Source: Nonomuraea roseoviolacea subsp. carminata
GTDB taxonomy: Bacteria > Actinomycetota > Actinomycetes > Streptosporangiales > Streptosporangiaceae
NCBI RefSeq assembly: GCF_024172185.1
Contig: NZ_JAMZEC010000001.1
Location: 5,538,001 to 5,602,000 of the forward strand
DNA: 64,000 nucleotides
Direction: 5' to 3'
The notes beneath the pieces were generated by a model. The model made no database searches and was not told the origin of the DNA. It worked only from the letters and a program-made list of their open reading frames with translations. The position numbers and the translations under genes were made by a program. The stretch's first letter is position 1; each line of letters starts with the position of its first letter. Shown in pieces: positions 41,131-48,830 of the stretch.

Positions 41131-41543
41131 GCCTGGTCGTCGACGCCTCGATCGTGTTCCGCCTGCTGGCGAACGTGAAAGGCGACGATCTGCTCCGCAG
41201 GCGGCTGGCCCGCACTGTGCACGCGCCGGCCCTGATCGATGTCGAGATCGCCTCGGTGGTGCGCGGTCATGTGATCACCGGCAAGCCTGAGAAGCGCATC
41301 TCCGCCGGGCGGGGCCACCTCATGCTGGACCGGTTCGCCGAGCTCAAGATCGTGCGGCATCCCATGCTGCCGCTCCAGCCCCGGGTGCTGGAACTGCGCC
41401 ACAGCCTCACCACCTACGACGGGATGTACGTGGCGCTCGCCGAACTGCTGGGCGTGCCGCTGCTCACCGATGACGCGAAGTTCGCCGGCTCGACGGGGCA
41501 CCGGGCGGAGATCCACCACTACCCGCCGCCCTCCGACGACTAG
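41127..41543 (+). CDS. PIN-domain (VapC-type) ribonuclease toxin
   Basis: A 138-residue PIN nuclease. The acidic site is complete: Asp in LVVDASIV, Glu in LIDVEIASV, Asp in TTYDGMYVALAELLG and Asp in PLLTDDAKF. VapC toxins cut tRNA or rRNA and stop translation unless bound by their antitoxin. GTG start coupled to the antitoxin stop. Its TAG stop overlaps a strong inverted repeat. Confidence 0.9.
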   Translation: MSLVVDASIVFRLLANVKGDDLLRRRLARTVHAPALIDVEIASVVRGHVITGKPEKRISAGRGHLMLDRFAELKIVRHPMLPLQPRVLELRHSLTTYDGMYVALAELLGVPLLTDDAKFAGSTGHRAEIHHYPPPSDD

Positions 41544-41564
41544 CGTTCGGAAAATCCGAACGCT
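41542..41564. terminator. 10-bp-arm inverted repeat at the end of the toxin gene
   Basis: AGCGTTCGGA (41542-41551) and TCCGAACGCT (41555-41564) are exact complements around AAA. It overlaps the toxin stop codon and lies 55 bp before the MFS gene. It can serve as a terminator, or as an operator for the exporter given the 3-nt spacer. Confidence 0.55.
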
Positions 41565-41618
41565 GCCTGCGGTCCGGCCGGTGGAGGGAGCGTGGGGGCG
41601 GGACCGACAGTGGGCCGC

Positions 41619-43109
41619 ATGACTTCTTCCCCTGCGCTCTCCCTTGAGCTGCCGAGCCGTCGCGGGCGGGCCGCGGCGCTGCTCGGCGTGTCGCTCGGGT
41701 ACTTCATGGTGCTCCTCGACATGACGGTGCTCTCCGTCGCCGAGCCCGACCTGGCCGCGTCGCTGCGCACCTCGATCGCCGGCCTCCAGTGGGCCACCAC
41801 CGGCTACACCGTCGTGTTCGGCGCGCTGCTGCTGTCCGGCGGCGCGGTCGCCGACCGTTACGGGGCCGACCGGGTGTTCCGCGCCGGTGTGGCGGTGTTC
41901 GCGCTCGGCTCGCTGCTGTCGGCCCTCGCTCCCGGGCTGGGGGTGCTGGTCGGGTTGCGCGCGGTGCTGGGCGCCGCGGGGGCGGCCTGCGTGCCCGCCT
42001 CGATGGCCGTCATCGCGCGGCTCTACCCCGACCCCGGCGAGCGGACCCGGGCGGTGGCGGCCTGGGCGGCCATCAGCGGCGCGGCCGTCGCCGCGGGCCC
42101 CGTCGCCGGAGGCGCGCTCGTCGACCTGGCCGGATGGCGGGCGATCTTCCTGGTGAACGTGCCGATCGGCGTGCTGGTGCTGGCGCTGACCGCCGGGCGG
42201 GGACCGCGGGCGTCCCGCGGCGCCGCGGCTTCCGGCGAGGCGGGACGCCACGGACTCGCGGCTTCCGGCGAAGAGGGACGCCACGGACTCGCGGCTTCCG
42301 GCGAAGGGGCCCGGCGAGGGGAGCGGCGGATCGACTGGGCGGCTCAGCTCGCCGCCTGCGCGGTGCTCGCGCTGCTGACCGACGCGCTCATCGCGGCGGG
42401 CTCGCGCTCCTGGGCGCACGCCGCCGGAGCAGTGGTGGTGACGGCTCTGGCGGCCCGCGGGTTCGCCGTCCTCGAACGGCGCAGCGACGCCCCCGTGCTG
42501 AACCGGGCGCTCCTCGGCAGCGGCGGCGTGCGGGCCGGCCTGGCCGCCGGGGCGGCGGTGAGCTTCATCCTGAACGGCGGCCTGTTCGTGCTGCCGCTGC
42601 TGCTCCAGCAGGGCCGCCACCTGAGCGCGGTGGCCAGCGGCCTTGCGTTCCTGCCGCTCACCCTGCCGTTCGTGGTCAACCCGCCGCTGACCGGCCGGAT
42701 CGTCGCCCGGGTCGGCCCGCGCCCCCCGATCCTGGCCGGGCTGGCGCTGCTCGCCGCGGGCGGCGGCGGGCTGGCGTGGGCGGTCGGCGCCGGCGCCGGG
42801 TACGGGTGGCTGGCCGTGGGGCTGCTGCTCACCGGGACCGGGGTCTCGCTCGTGCTGCCCGCACTGGCGGCCGCCGTCATCGCCGCCGCGCCCGCCGGCA
42901 CGGCCGGCGCGGCCGGAGGGCTGCTCAACGCCGTGCGCCAGACCGGGGCCACGCTCGGGGTCGCCGTCATGGGGGCCTGCGCCGGGCTCGGGACGGTGAC
43001 CGGCACCGCGCTGTCGCTCGTCGTGGCGGCCGGGCTGTGCGGGCTCGCCGCGGCCTGGTTCGCCCTGCGCAGCGCGCCCCGCAGCTCCCGCGCCGAGGCT
43101 TCGCGCTGA
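41619..43109 (+). CDS. MFS transporter, DHA2 (14-TM drug exporter) type
   Basis: A 496-residue exporter. YFMVLLDMTVLSVAEPDLAA is the typical DHA2 first helix; motif A is GGAVADRYGADRVFRAG and motif C-like GAAVAAGPVAGGALVDLAGW. Drug or metabolite efflux driven by protons is likely. The loop near residues 203-235 carries 11-residue tandem repeats. ATG 41619 lacks a clear ribosome site; GTG 41592 after GGAGGGAG is possible. A MerR regulator lies convergently downstream. Confidence 0.86.
   Translation: MTSSPALSLELPSRRGRAAALLGVSLGYFMVLLDMTVLSVAEPDLAASLRTSIAGLQWATTGYTVVFGALLLSGGAVADRYGADRVFRAGVAVFALGSLLSALAPGLGVLVGLRAVLGAAGAACVPASMAVIARLYPDPGERTRAVAAWAAISGAAVAAGPVAGGALVDLAGWRAIFLVNVPIGVLVLALTAGRGPRASRGAAASGEAGRHGLAASGEEGRHGLAASGEGARRGERRIDWAAQLAACAVLALLTDALIAAGSRSWAHAAGAVVVTALAARGFAVLERRSDAPVLNRALLGSGGVRAGLAAGAAVSFILNGGLFVLPLLLQQGRHLSAVASGLAFLPLTLPFVVNPPLTGRIVARVGPRPPILAGLALLAAGGGGLAWAVGAGAGYGWLAVGLLLTGTGVSLVLPALAAAVIAAAPAGTAGAAGGLLNAVRQTGATLGVAVMGACAGLGTVTGTALSLVVAAGLCGLAAAWFALRSAPRSSRAEASR
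42225..42310 (+). repeat. 33-bp minisatellite in the MFS gene
   Basis: Units at 42225-42257 and 42258-42290 plus a partial third encode AASGEEGRHGL repeats. The 33-bp period keeps the frame. The segment is hydrophilic and falls in the loop between helix groups, so length changes should be tolerated. Confidence 0.8.
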
Positions 43110-43158
43110 AGGTCGGCGTCGCGGTCCCGCGCCGGGTTCCTCGCTGGGGCGACCGTGG

Positions 43159-43866
43159 CTACGGGGCGGCGACCAGGCTCATCAGCCGCTCCCAGGCCGG
43201 GGAGGACGCGGTGAGGTGGGCGTCGAGCAGGGCGCGCGTGCCCGGCCCGACGTCCTCGTGCTCCTGCTGCCGGGCCGCCCACGCCTTCATGTCGGCGGCC
43301 AGCCGGACGAGCCGCGGATCGCGGGGGTCCCAGTCGAACGCCTCGTCGCAGGTCAGGTAGAGGCGCATCAGCTCGGCGTCGTCGAAGGAGGCGTTCTTCA
43401 CGGCGAGCAGCTCGGGAAGCAGCTCCGGCGACTGCGCCGCCATCATGATCCACATGTCGCGCTCGATGCGGATCGTCCGCTCGCTGACGCCGAGGGCGCG
43501 CAGCCGTTCGAGGACGGCGACGACCTCCGCGGGCAGGAACAGCCGCTCGCCCCCGACCAGCTCGGCGATGCGCCGCCGCTGCCGGGTCAGGTCACGGATC
43601 CGCGCGCGCAGGTCGTCGTCGATGGCGGCGACGGCCTCGGCGAACTCCTCCTGCCCGGCGTGGAGGAGCTCGTCGATGCGGGCCAGCGGCACGCCGGCGT
43701 CGGCCATGGTCTTGATCCGGATCAGGTCGACGACCGCGGCGGCGTCGTAGCGGCGGTAGCCGGAGGAGTCACGCTCGGGCTCGGCGAGCAGACCGCAGTG
43801 ATGGTAGTGACGGACCGCGCGGACCGTCACCCCGGCATGGGCGGCGAGCTGGCCAATGGTGAGCAA
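43159..43866 (-). CDS. MerR-family regulator
   Basis: A 235-residue regulator. TIGQLAAHAGVTVRAVRHYH then HCGLLAEPERDSSGYRRYDA is the MerR DNA-binding domain, followed by a coiled-coil and a TipAS-like helical effector region. It has no Cys cluster, so it senses an organic ligand. TTG 43866 follows AAGGGG; a GTG six codons earlier overlaps the upstream hydrolase stop. Co-transcribed with that hydrolase. Confidence 0.84.
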   Translation of the reverse strand: MLTIGQLAAHAGVTVRAVRHYHHCGLLAEPERDSSGYRRYDAAAVVDLIRIKTMADAGVPLARIDELLHAGQEEFAEAVAAIDDDLRARIRDLTRQRRRIAELVGGERLFLPAEVVAVLERLRALGVSERTIRIERDMWIMMAAQSPELLPELLAVKNASFDDAELMRLYLTCDEAFDWDPRDPRLVRLAADMKAWAARQQEHEDVGPGTRALLDAHLTASSPAWERLMSLVAAP

Positions 43867-43877
43867 TGAGAGCCCCT

Positions 43878-44765
43878 TCAGCACACGCGTTGCCAGAGAT
43901 CGCGGACGCCCTGGACGACGGCGTCCGGTTCGTCCGTGCAGATCGTACTGTGGCGGGCGTTCTCCAGCACGCGGTGCTCGCCCCCGGGCACCGACGCGGC
44001 CAGGGCCTCGCCGAGGCGGACCTTGCCGTCGCTCATCGCGGTCAGGGTCCGCTTCGGCATCATGAGCCTCATCGCGGGATCGACGCCGAGCGCGGTGAAC
44101 GCGATGAGCGGCCTGCCCGGAACGGGCCCCGCGGCCTTGATCTCGGCGGCCAGCGCTGGCATGTCGCCGCGTTCCTGGGCGCCGGCCCGCTGCGACTCGA
44201 CGGTGAGGTGGCGGGCCAGCAGCGCCTCGCGGACCTCGCGCGGCCAGGTGGCCAGCATCTTCCTGTACTGGCCGCGCGCGAGGAGGGTGACGAGGCGCAG
44301 CATCAGGGTGCCCGGCACCGGCTGGGGCTTCAGGCGCAGGCGCTCGTCGCCCATGTGGACGTCCCAGTCCTCGTTGAACGCGTCGAGGTGGACGACCCCG
44401 GCCACCTCGCCGGGGAAGAGCTGGAGGAAGCGCCGCGCGTAGGCGCCGCCGAGGGAGTGCGCCACCAGCACGTACGGTCCCGGCACGTCCGCGGCCCGCA
44501 ACAGGTCCCGCAGCTCGGTCGCGACGTCGGCGGCGGTGCGGGGCAGCTCGGCCGGGCCGCTCCAGCCCGTGCCGGCGCGGTCGTAGAGGACGGAGGTGGT
44601 GAACGCGGAGACGCGCTCATGGATGTTGAGGTAGTCCAGCCCGAAGGCGCTGGCGCCGGGCAGGAACACCACGGCCGGCCCGCCCGCGCCCGAGCGGTGG
44701 AGGAACAGCCGGCGGCCGTCGACCTGGTGGAAGTGCCCCAGCGGGGGCTGCTGCGAAGTGCTCAT
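43878..44765 (-). CDS. Alpha/beta hydrolase
   Basis: A 295-residue hydrolase. RRLFLHRSGAGGPAVVFLPG begins the core, LVAHSLGGAYARRF is the nucleophile elbow (Ser), and NARHSTICTDEPDAV carries the late His. Probably an esterase or peptidase-like enzyme. ATG 44765 has no ribosome site and lies just behind a MerR-type promoter, suggesting a leaderless start. The MerR gene follows directly. Confidence 0.86.
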   Translation of the reverse strand: MSTSQQPPLGHFHQVDGRRLFLHRSGAGGPAVVFLPGASAFGLDYLNIHERVSAFTTSVLYDRAGTGWSGPAELPRTAADVATELRDLLRAADVPGPYVLVAHSLGGAYARRFLQLFPGEVAGVVHLDAFNEDWDVHMGDERLRLKPQPVPGTLMLRLVTLLARGQYRKMLATWPREVREALLARHLTVESQRAGAQERGDMPALAAEIKAAGPVPGRPLIAFTALGVDPAMRLMMPKRTLTAMSDGKVRLGEALAASVPGGEHRVLENARHSTICTDEPDAVVQGVRDLWQRVC

Positions 44766-44779
44766 GAGGTGATGGTGCA

Positions 44780-44794
44780 ACCCTGACGCAGGGT
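44780..44794. promoter_or_regulatory. MerR operator in the hydrolase promoter
   Basis: ACCCTG-ACG-CAGGGT is a perfect dyad with 6-bp arms. On the minus strand it follows two overlapping TTGACC -35-like hexamers (44792-44803) and precedes the hydrolase start by 14 bp. A dyad between -35 and -10 is the standard MerR arrangement. Confidence 0.65.
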
Positions 44795-44846
44795 CAAGGT
44801 CAAGCCGCGGATCCGGCGGGCGTCCGGGCTCACTAGGATCGCGCGC

Positions 44847-45404
44847 ATGGAAGATCGACTCACGGCCGGGCAGGGTCCGCTGTGCCTTCTCACGGGCGCG
44901 CCGGGCGCGGGCAAGACGTACCTGATGCCGTACCTGCTGGGCGCGGCCGGCGGACTGGTCGTCATGGACATGGACGAGATCCTGGAGGACGGCGCGCTGC
45001 TCGGCGTGCCTGTCGCCGAGCCGGAGGCCGCCCCGGTGTGGCCCGCCTACGACCGGCTGTGGGGGCGGATCGTCACCATGGTGCGCCGGGTCGGGCATCC
45101 CGTGCTGCTGCTCTGCCCCGTTCCGGACGCGGAGGAGCTGGCGCCGGGCGCGAGGTGGGACGGGCCGCTCCGGTGGGCGCTGCTGGACTGCCCCGACGAC
45201 GTCCGGCGGCGACGGCTGGAGGCGCGCGGCTACGGGGAGGAGGAGATCGAGGACGCGCTGGCCGACGCCCGGCAGGGGCGCGCGCTGATTCCGGAGACGT
45301 TCGGGTCCGGAGGCTCGCGCGACGGGGGAGCGGCCGGGGACCCCGCCGCGCTGGCGGGCCGCGTGCTGGCCTGGGCGCGAGGTGAGGACGTGACGCCGAG
45401 GTGA
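44847..45404 (+). CDS. P-loop NTPase, kinase-like
   Basis: A 185-residue protein. Walker A is GAPGAGKTYLMPYLLG; VVMDMDEIL is a plausible Walker B/lid aspartate, and RRRRLEARGYGEEEIEDALA resembles the arginine-rich lid of small nucleotide or shikimate-type kinases. Substrate unknown. TAGGAT at 44834-44839, 7 nt before ATG, suggests a leaderless transcript. Divergent from the hydrolase/MerR pair. Confidence 0.75.
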   Translation: MEDRLTAGQGPLCLLTGAPGAGKTYLMPYLLGAAGGLVVMDMDEILEDGALLGVPVAEPEAAPVWPAYDRLWGRIVTMVRRVGHPVLLLCPVPDAEELAPGARWDGPLRWALLDCPDDVRRRRLEARGYGEEEIEDALADARQGRALIPETFGSGGSRDGGAAGDPAALAGRVLAWARGEDVTPR

Positions 45405-45539
45405 TGGCTCATGCCGCCACCAAGCTGACGGCGCATGACGCCGAGGTGGCGGCGCATCAGGTGGCTCAAGGGTGTCATGTCCGTTAGCTGGGGTTCCGTG
45501 GGGTATCGGCGGCGTTGGGTGGGCTTGGAGGGGGCATAA

Positions 45540-46055
45540 GTGAGATTGATGAGGAAGCTGGGGATTGTCGGGATCGTGGGCTTGGGCCTGCTGGTGGCAG
45601 GCACCGCCTTCGCCCAGACACGTCCGGTCCCCCCGGTCGTGTCCCGGAAGCCCGTGCCGGCGCGTCCGGTCGCTTCCGACACGTGCTCCTCCGGCGACCT
45701 GGAGCTCCGCTTCGGCCGGATCGACCCAGGCGCGGGCAACCGGTACGTCCCGCTGACCTTCACCAACATCTCCGGCGCCCCTTGTGTCGTGTCCGGCCAT
45801 CCCGGCGTCGCCCTGCTCGACGCGGACGGCGCGGCGCTCGCGGTGACCGTGCGGCACGTGGACGGGCCCGGCGCGGTGGCGACGCTGAAGACCGGCGGGA
45901 GCGCGCGGTCCGTCCTGCACTGGACGGTCGTGGAGCCCGGCTGCGTCAGCCCGGCCGGACTGCGCGCCACGCCCCCGGACGGGGGGACGGGCGTGACGCT
46001 CCCGCTCCCCGAGGGCAGGGTGTGCGGCGGCGTGGACGTCACCCCGATCGGCTGA
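45540..46055 (+). CDS. Secreted DUF4232 protein
   Basis: A 171-residue exported protein: signal KLGIVGIVGLGLLVAGTAFA, then a DUF4232 domain with LELRFGRIDPGAGNRYVPLT and FTNISGAPCVVSGHPGVALL and four cysteines that could form two disulfides. The family is a beta-sandwich of unknown role, widespread in actinomycetes. GTG 45540 follows GGAGGGGG. Confidence 0.85.
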   Translation: MRLMRKLGIVGIVGLGLLVAGTAFAQTRPVPPVVSRKPVPARPVASDTCSSGDLELRFGRIDPGAGNRYVPLTFTNISGAPCVVSGHPGVALLDADGAALAVTVRHVDGPGAVATLKTGGSARSVLHWTVVEPGCVSPAGLRATPPDGGTGVTLPLPEGRVCGGVDVTPIG

Positions 46056-46117
46056 CGTCGGCTCCCCTCCCATGGAGGTCCTCAGGGACCTAGGCTCGAC
46101 ATGGAAGGGATGCCGTC

Positions 46118-47167
46118 ATGGACATCAACATCATTCTCACCGTGATCGCCTTCTTCGTCATCCTGGTGGTCCTCAGCAGCCTGCGGGTGGTCAACCAGGT
46201 CGAACGGGGCATCATCTTCCGCTTCGGCCGGGCCCAGAAGGAGATCCGGCAACCCGGGCTGACGGTGCTCATCCCGTTCGCGGACCGGATGAAGAAGGTC
46301 AACATCCAGATCGTCACGATGCCCGTGCCCACGCAGGAGGGCATCACCCGTGACAACGTCTCCGTCCGCGTGGACGCGGTCGCCTACTTCCGGGTCAAGG
46401 ACCCGATGCGGGCGGCCATCGAGGTGCAGGACTACGTGCACGCGGTGGAGCAGGTGGCGCAGACCTCGCTGCGGTCGATCATCGGCAAGAGCGAGCTGGA
46501 CGACCTGCTCACCAACCGCGAGGAGCTGAACCGCGGCCTCGCCCTGATGATCGACAGCCCCGCGCTCGGCTGGGGCATCCACATCGACCGGGTCGAGATC
46601 AAGGACGTCCAGCTCCCGGACACCATGAAGCGCTCCATGTCGCGCCAGGCCGAGGCCGAGCGCGAGCGGCGGGCGCGGGTGATCGTCGCGGACGGCGAGC
46701 TGCGGGCCGCCCAGAAGCTCGCCGACGCCTCCGGCATCATGTCGCAGACGCCGGGCGCGTTGCAGCTTCGCCTGCTGCAGACCGTGGTGGAGGTCGCCGC
46801 CGAGAAGAACTCCACTCTGATCATGCCGCTGCCGGTCGAGCTGCTGCGCTTCTTCGACCGGGCCGCGCAGGCCGCCCCCCAGGCCGCCGAACAGACGGCC
46901 GAACAGGGCGGGGAAGCGCCGGCGGCGGAAGGGCCGTCCGGGCCCGGGGAGCTCGAAGGGGGCGATCAGCCGAGCCTGGAGCAGGCGCCCGCCGAGGAGA
47001 CGCCCGCGCTGACGGAGGCCGTCACACGAGAGGCCGTCGCACAGGAGACCGCCGCACGCGAGAAGGCCGTCGCACAGGAAACCGCCGCACGCGAGAAGGC
47101 CGTCGTGCCGGAGCCCGCGGCCTCGGAGTCGCGCGACGCGCACCCGAACGGCCACCCGCTCACGTGA
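46118..47167 (+). CDS. SPFH/stomatin-like (slipin) membrane protein
   Basis: A 349-residue protein. An N-terminal hydrophobic segment (IILTVIAFFVILVVLSSLRV) anchors it; VERGIIFRFGRAQKEIRQPG begins the SPFH domain, followed by a charged coiled coil (QAEAERERRARVIVADGELR). The C-terminal ~65 residues are low-complexity Glu/Ala/Pro with two 11-residue repeats. Slipins assemble into membrane-microdomain scaffolds and often partner NfeD, which is absent here. Its end overlaps the convergent VC0807 gene by 8 bp. Confidence 0.9.
   Translation: MDINIILTVIAFFVILVVLSSLRVVNQVERGIIFRFGRAQKEIRQPGLTVLIPFADRMKKVNIQIVTMPVPTQEGITRDNVSVRVDAVAYFRVKDPMRAAIEVQDYVHAVEQVAQTSLRSIIGKSELDDLLTNREELNRGLALMIDSPALGWGIHIDRVEIKDVQLPDTMKRSMSRQAEAERERRARVIVADGELRAAQKLADASGIMSQTPGALQLRLLQTVVEVAAEKNSTLIMPLPVELLRFFDRAAQAAPQAAEQTAEQGGEAPAAEGPSGPGELEGGDQPSLEQAPAEETPALTEAVTREAVAQETAAREKAVAQETAAREKAVVPEPAASESRDAHPNGHPLT
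47033..47098 (+). repeat. 33-bp tandem repeat in the slipin gene
   Basis: Two units (47033-47065, 47066-47098), differing at one base, encode AVAQETAAREK twice; a degenerate partial unit precedes them. Confidence 0.8.
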
Positions 47168-47828
47168 CGCCCTCCTGCGGGGCGGCGAACGCCGCCGGGT
47201 TGTTGCGGGCCGCCGCGGCACGGCTGCGGCGCCCGTAGGCGATGGTCCAGGTGACCAGCGCGGCGGTGACGGCGATCGGCAGCACCGTGGAGATCGTGAC
47301 CATCGCCGCGGTGGACAGCACGTACGACAGGGCGAAGCGGACGACCGCCTCGGCCAGGTAGACGACGCCCCAGACGACGGTGAGGATCCGCTGCACCCGG
47401 CGGAAGCCCGCGTACTGCCAGAGATCGTTCCACCGGGCCAGCCCCTCGTCGGTGCCGTCCGTGCCGAACTTGCGGCCGAAGTAGAACATCAGGGGCCGGG
47501 GCGTCAGCAGGGAGCCGAGCAGCACCAGCCCGAACAGCCCGGTCACCGCGGACTCCTTGACCAGCGCCAGCCGCTCGTCCTGGAACACCAGCGAGCCGAG
47601 CACGCCGAGGCCGACGACGATCAGCGCGAGCACGCCGAAGTCGTCGAGGCGGCGCCGGATCAGCAGGATGCCGAGCACCTCGACGGCCGGCCAGACCGCC
47701 GAGACGGCCAGCGCCGCGACGTCGGACATGCCGCGGTCGGTCAGCAGCGTGTACGTCAGCCAGGGCAGGACGACGTTGAACGCGATCGTCGGGCCCCAGT
47801 TCAGGGCAACGGCCCGTAACTTCGCCAA
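47160..47828 (-). CDS. VC0807-family membrane protein
   Basis: A 222-residue protein with five to six predicted helices (FNVVLPWLTYTLL, FGVLALIVVGLGVLGSLVF, TISTVLPIAVTAALVTWTIA) and RPLMFYFGRKFG, typical of the VC0807 family. Function unknown. TTG 47828 follows GGAGGG; a longer TTG start at 47900 would run through the putative PaaX operator. Divergent from the PaaX-like regulator. Confidence 0.78.
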   Translation of the reverse strand: MAKLRAVALNWGPTIAFNVVLPWLTYTLLTDRGMSDVAALAVSAVWPAVEVLGILLIRRRLDDFGVLALIVVGLGVLGSLVFQDERLALVKESAVTGLFGLVLLGSLLTPRPLMFYFGRKFGTDGTDEGLARWNDLWQYAGFRRVQRILTVVWGVVYLAEAVVRFALSYVLSTAAMVTISTVLPIAVTAALVTWTIAYGRRSRAAAARNNPAAFAAPQEGVT

Positions 47829-47857
47829 CGGACCCTCCTCATTCCGTCGAAACAAGA

Positions 47858-47895
47858 TCACGTTCTTGATGTGTCGAATAGACTCACGAACGTGA
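47858..47895. promoter_or_regulatory. PaaX-type operator candidate TCACGTTC/GAACGTGA
   Basis: Perfect 8-bp arms at 47858-47865 and 47888-47895 with a 22-nt spacer. The right arm contains the regulator's GTG start codon, so binding would block its own expression and could control the divergent membrane protein. Confidence 0.6.
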
Positions 47896-48725
47896 AACAA
47901 AACGTATCACCGCCTCGCTTGACCGCAAGACCCTCCCGGGGACGTTCGGTCTCGCTGGTGCCGTTCCTGTTCGGGGCGGCGGGCCGGGAGGAGCTGTCCG
48001 GCACGACGCTGACCAGGCTGCTGGGTGACCTCGGCCTGACCGAGGCCGCGGCCCGCGCGCTCATCGCCCGCATGCGCAAGGAGGGTTACCTGACCGGCGA
48101 GCGGCGCGGCGGCGGCACGCGCTACCGGATGGCCGGCGACCTGGCCGCCGGCTTCGTCCGGATCCGGCAGGGCTCCGCGGCCGCCGTCCCGGAGTGGGAC
48201 GGGCGCTTCCACGCGCTGCTCTACCAGGTGCCGGAGGGACAGCGCGCCTACCGCGACGCGCTGCGCCGGGCCGCGCTGCTCACCGGGTACGGGCTGCTCC
48301 AGCAGGGGGTGCTGATCGCGGTCACCGACCGCTCCGCCGGGCTCGGGTCGCTGCTCACCCCGCCGGAGGGGGTGCGGCTGCACCGGGCCACGCTCGCCAT
48401 GGAAGCGGACGAGGCCGCCCGCGCCGCGTACGACGCCTGGGGTCTCGGGGCGCTCAGCGACCTGTACGACCGGCAGGCCGAGGTCCTGGAGGCGGCGGTG
48501 CGCTCGGCGCCCGACCGGCCCGCGGCCGACGCGGAGGCGCTGCGGACGTTGAGCCGCCTGCTGGGCAGGACCATGGTCGACACCCTGCGCGCGCCCCAGC
48601 TACCGGAGCCGCTGCGACCGGCCGGGTGGTCACTGCCCCGGCTGCAGGCCGCGATCGCTCAGGTCATGCGGGTCTACGGCCCGCCGGCGGTCGCGTACGT
48701 ACACCGGGTCCTCGGCGACGAGTGA
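47892..48725 (+). CDS. PaaX-family transcriptional regulator
   Basis: A 277-residue PaaX-like repressor. An N-terminal winged helix (LSGTTLTRLLGDLGLTEAAA then RALIARMRKEGYLTGERRGG), a central Cas2-like domain (WDGRFHALLYQVPEGQRAYR) and the helical PaaX_C domain follow in order. PaaX proteins respond to aryl-CoA thioesters; no phenylacetate genes are nearby. GTG 47892 is inside an inverted repeat and lacks a ribosome site. Confidence 0.82.
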   Translation: MKQNVSPPRLTARPSRGRSVSLVPFLFGAAGREELSGTTLTRLLGDLGLTEAAARALIARMRKEGYLTGERRGGGTRYRMAGDLAAGFVRIRQGSAAAVPEWDGRFHALLYQVPEGQRAYRDALRRAALLTGYGLLQQGVLIAVTDRSAGLGSLLTPPEGVRLHRATLAMEADEAARAAYDAWGLGALSDLYDRQAEVLEAAVRSAPDRPAADAEALRTLSRLLGRTMVDTLRAPQLPEPLRPAGWSLPRLQAAIAQVMRVYGPPAVAYVHRVLGDE

Positions 48726-48810
48726 CGAGCGCCGGAGTGCCGAGCGGCGAGCGCCGAGCGGCAAGCGGCGAGTGACCAGTGGCGAGCGGCGAGCGGCGAG
48801 CGACGCGCGG
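48726..48810. repeat. Heptamer-like GCGAGCG repeats between convergent genes
   Basis: The gap after the PaaX-like gene is a run of imperfect GAGCGGC/GCGAGCG/AGTGACC units. No gene or hairpin dominates. Confidence 0.65.
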
Positions 48811-48830
48811 GGAAGGCCCGGCCAGGGCGG

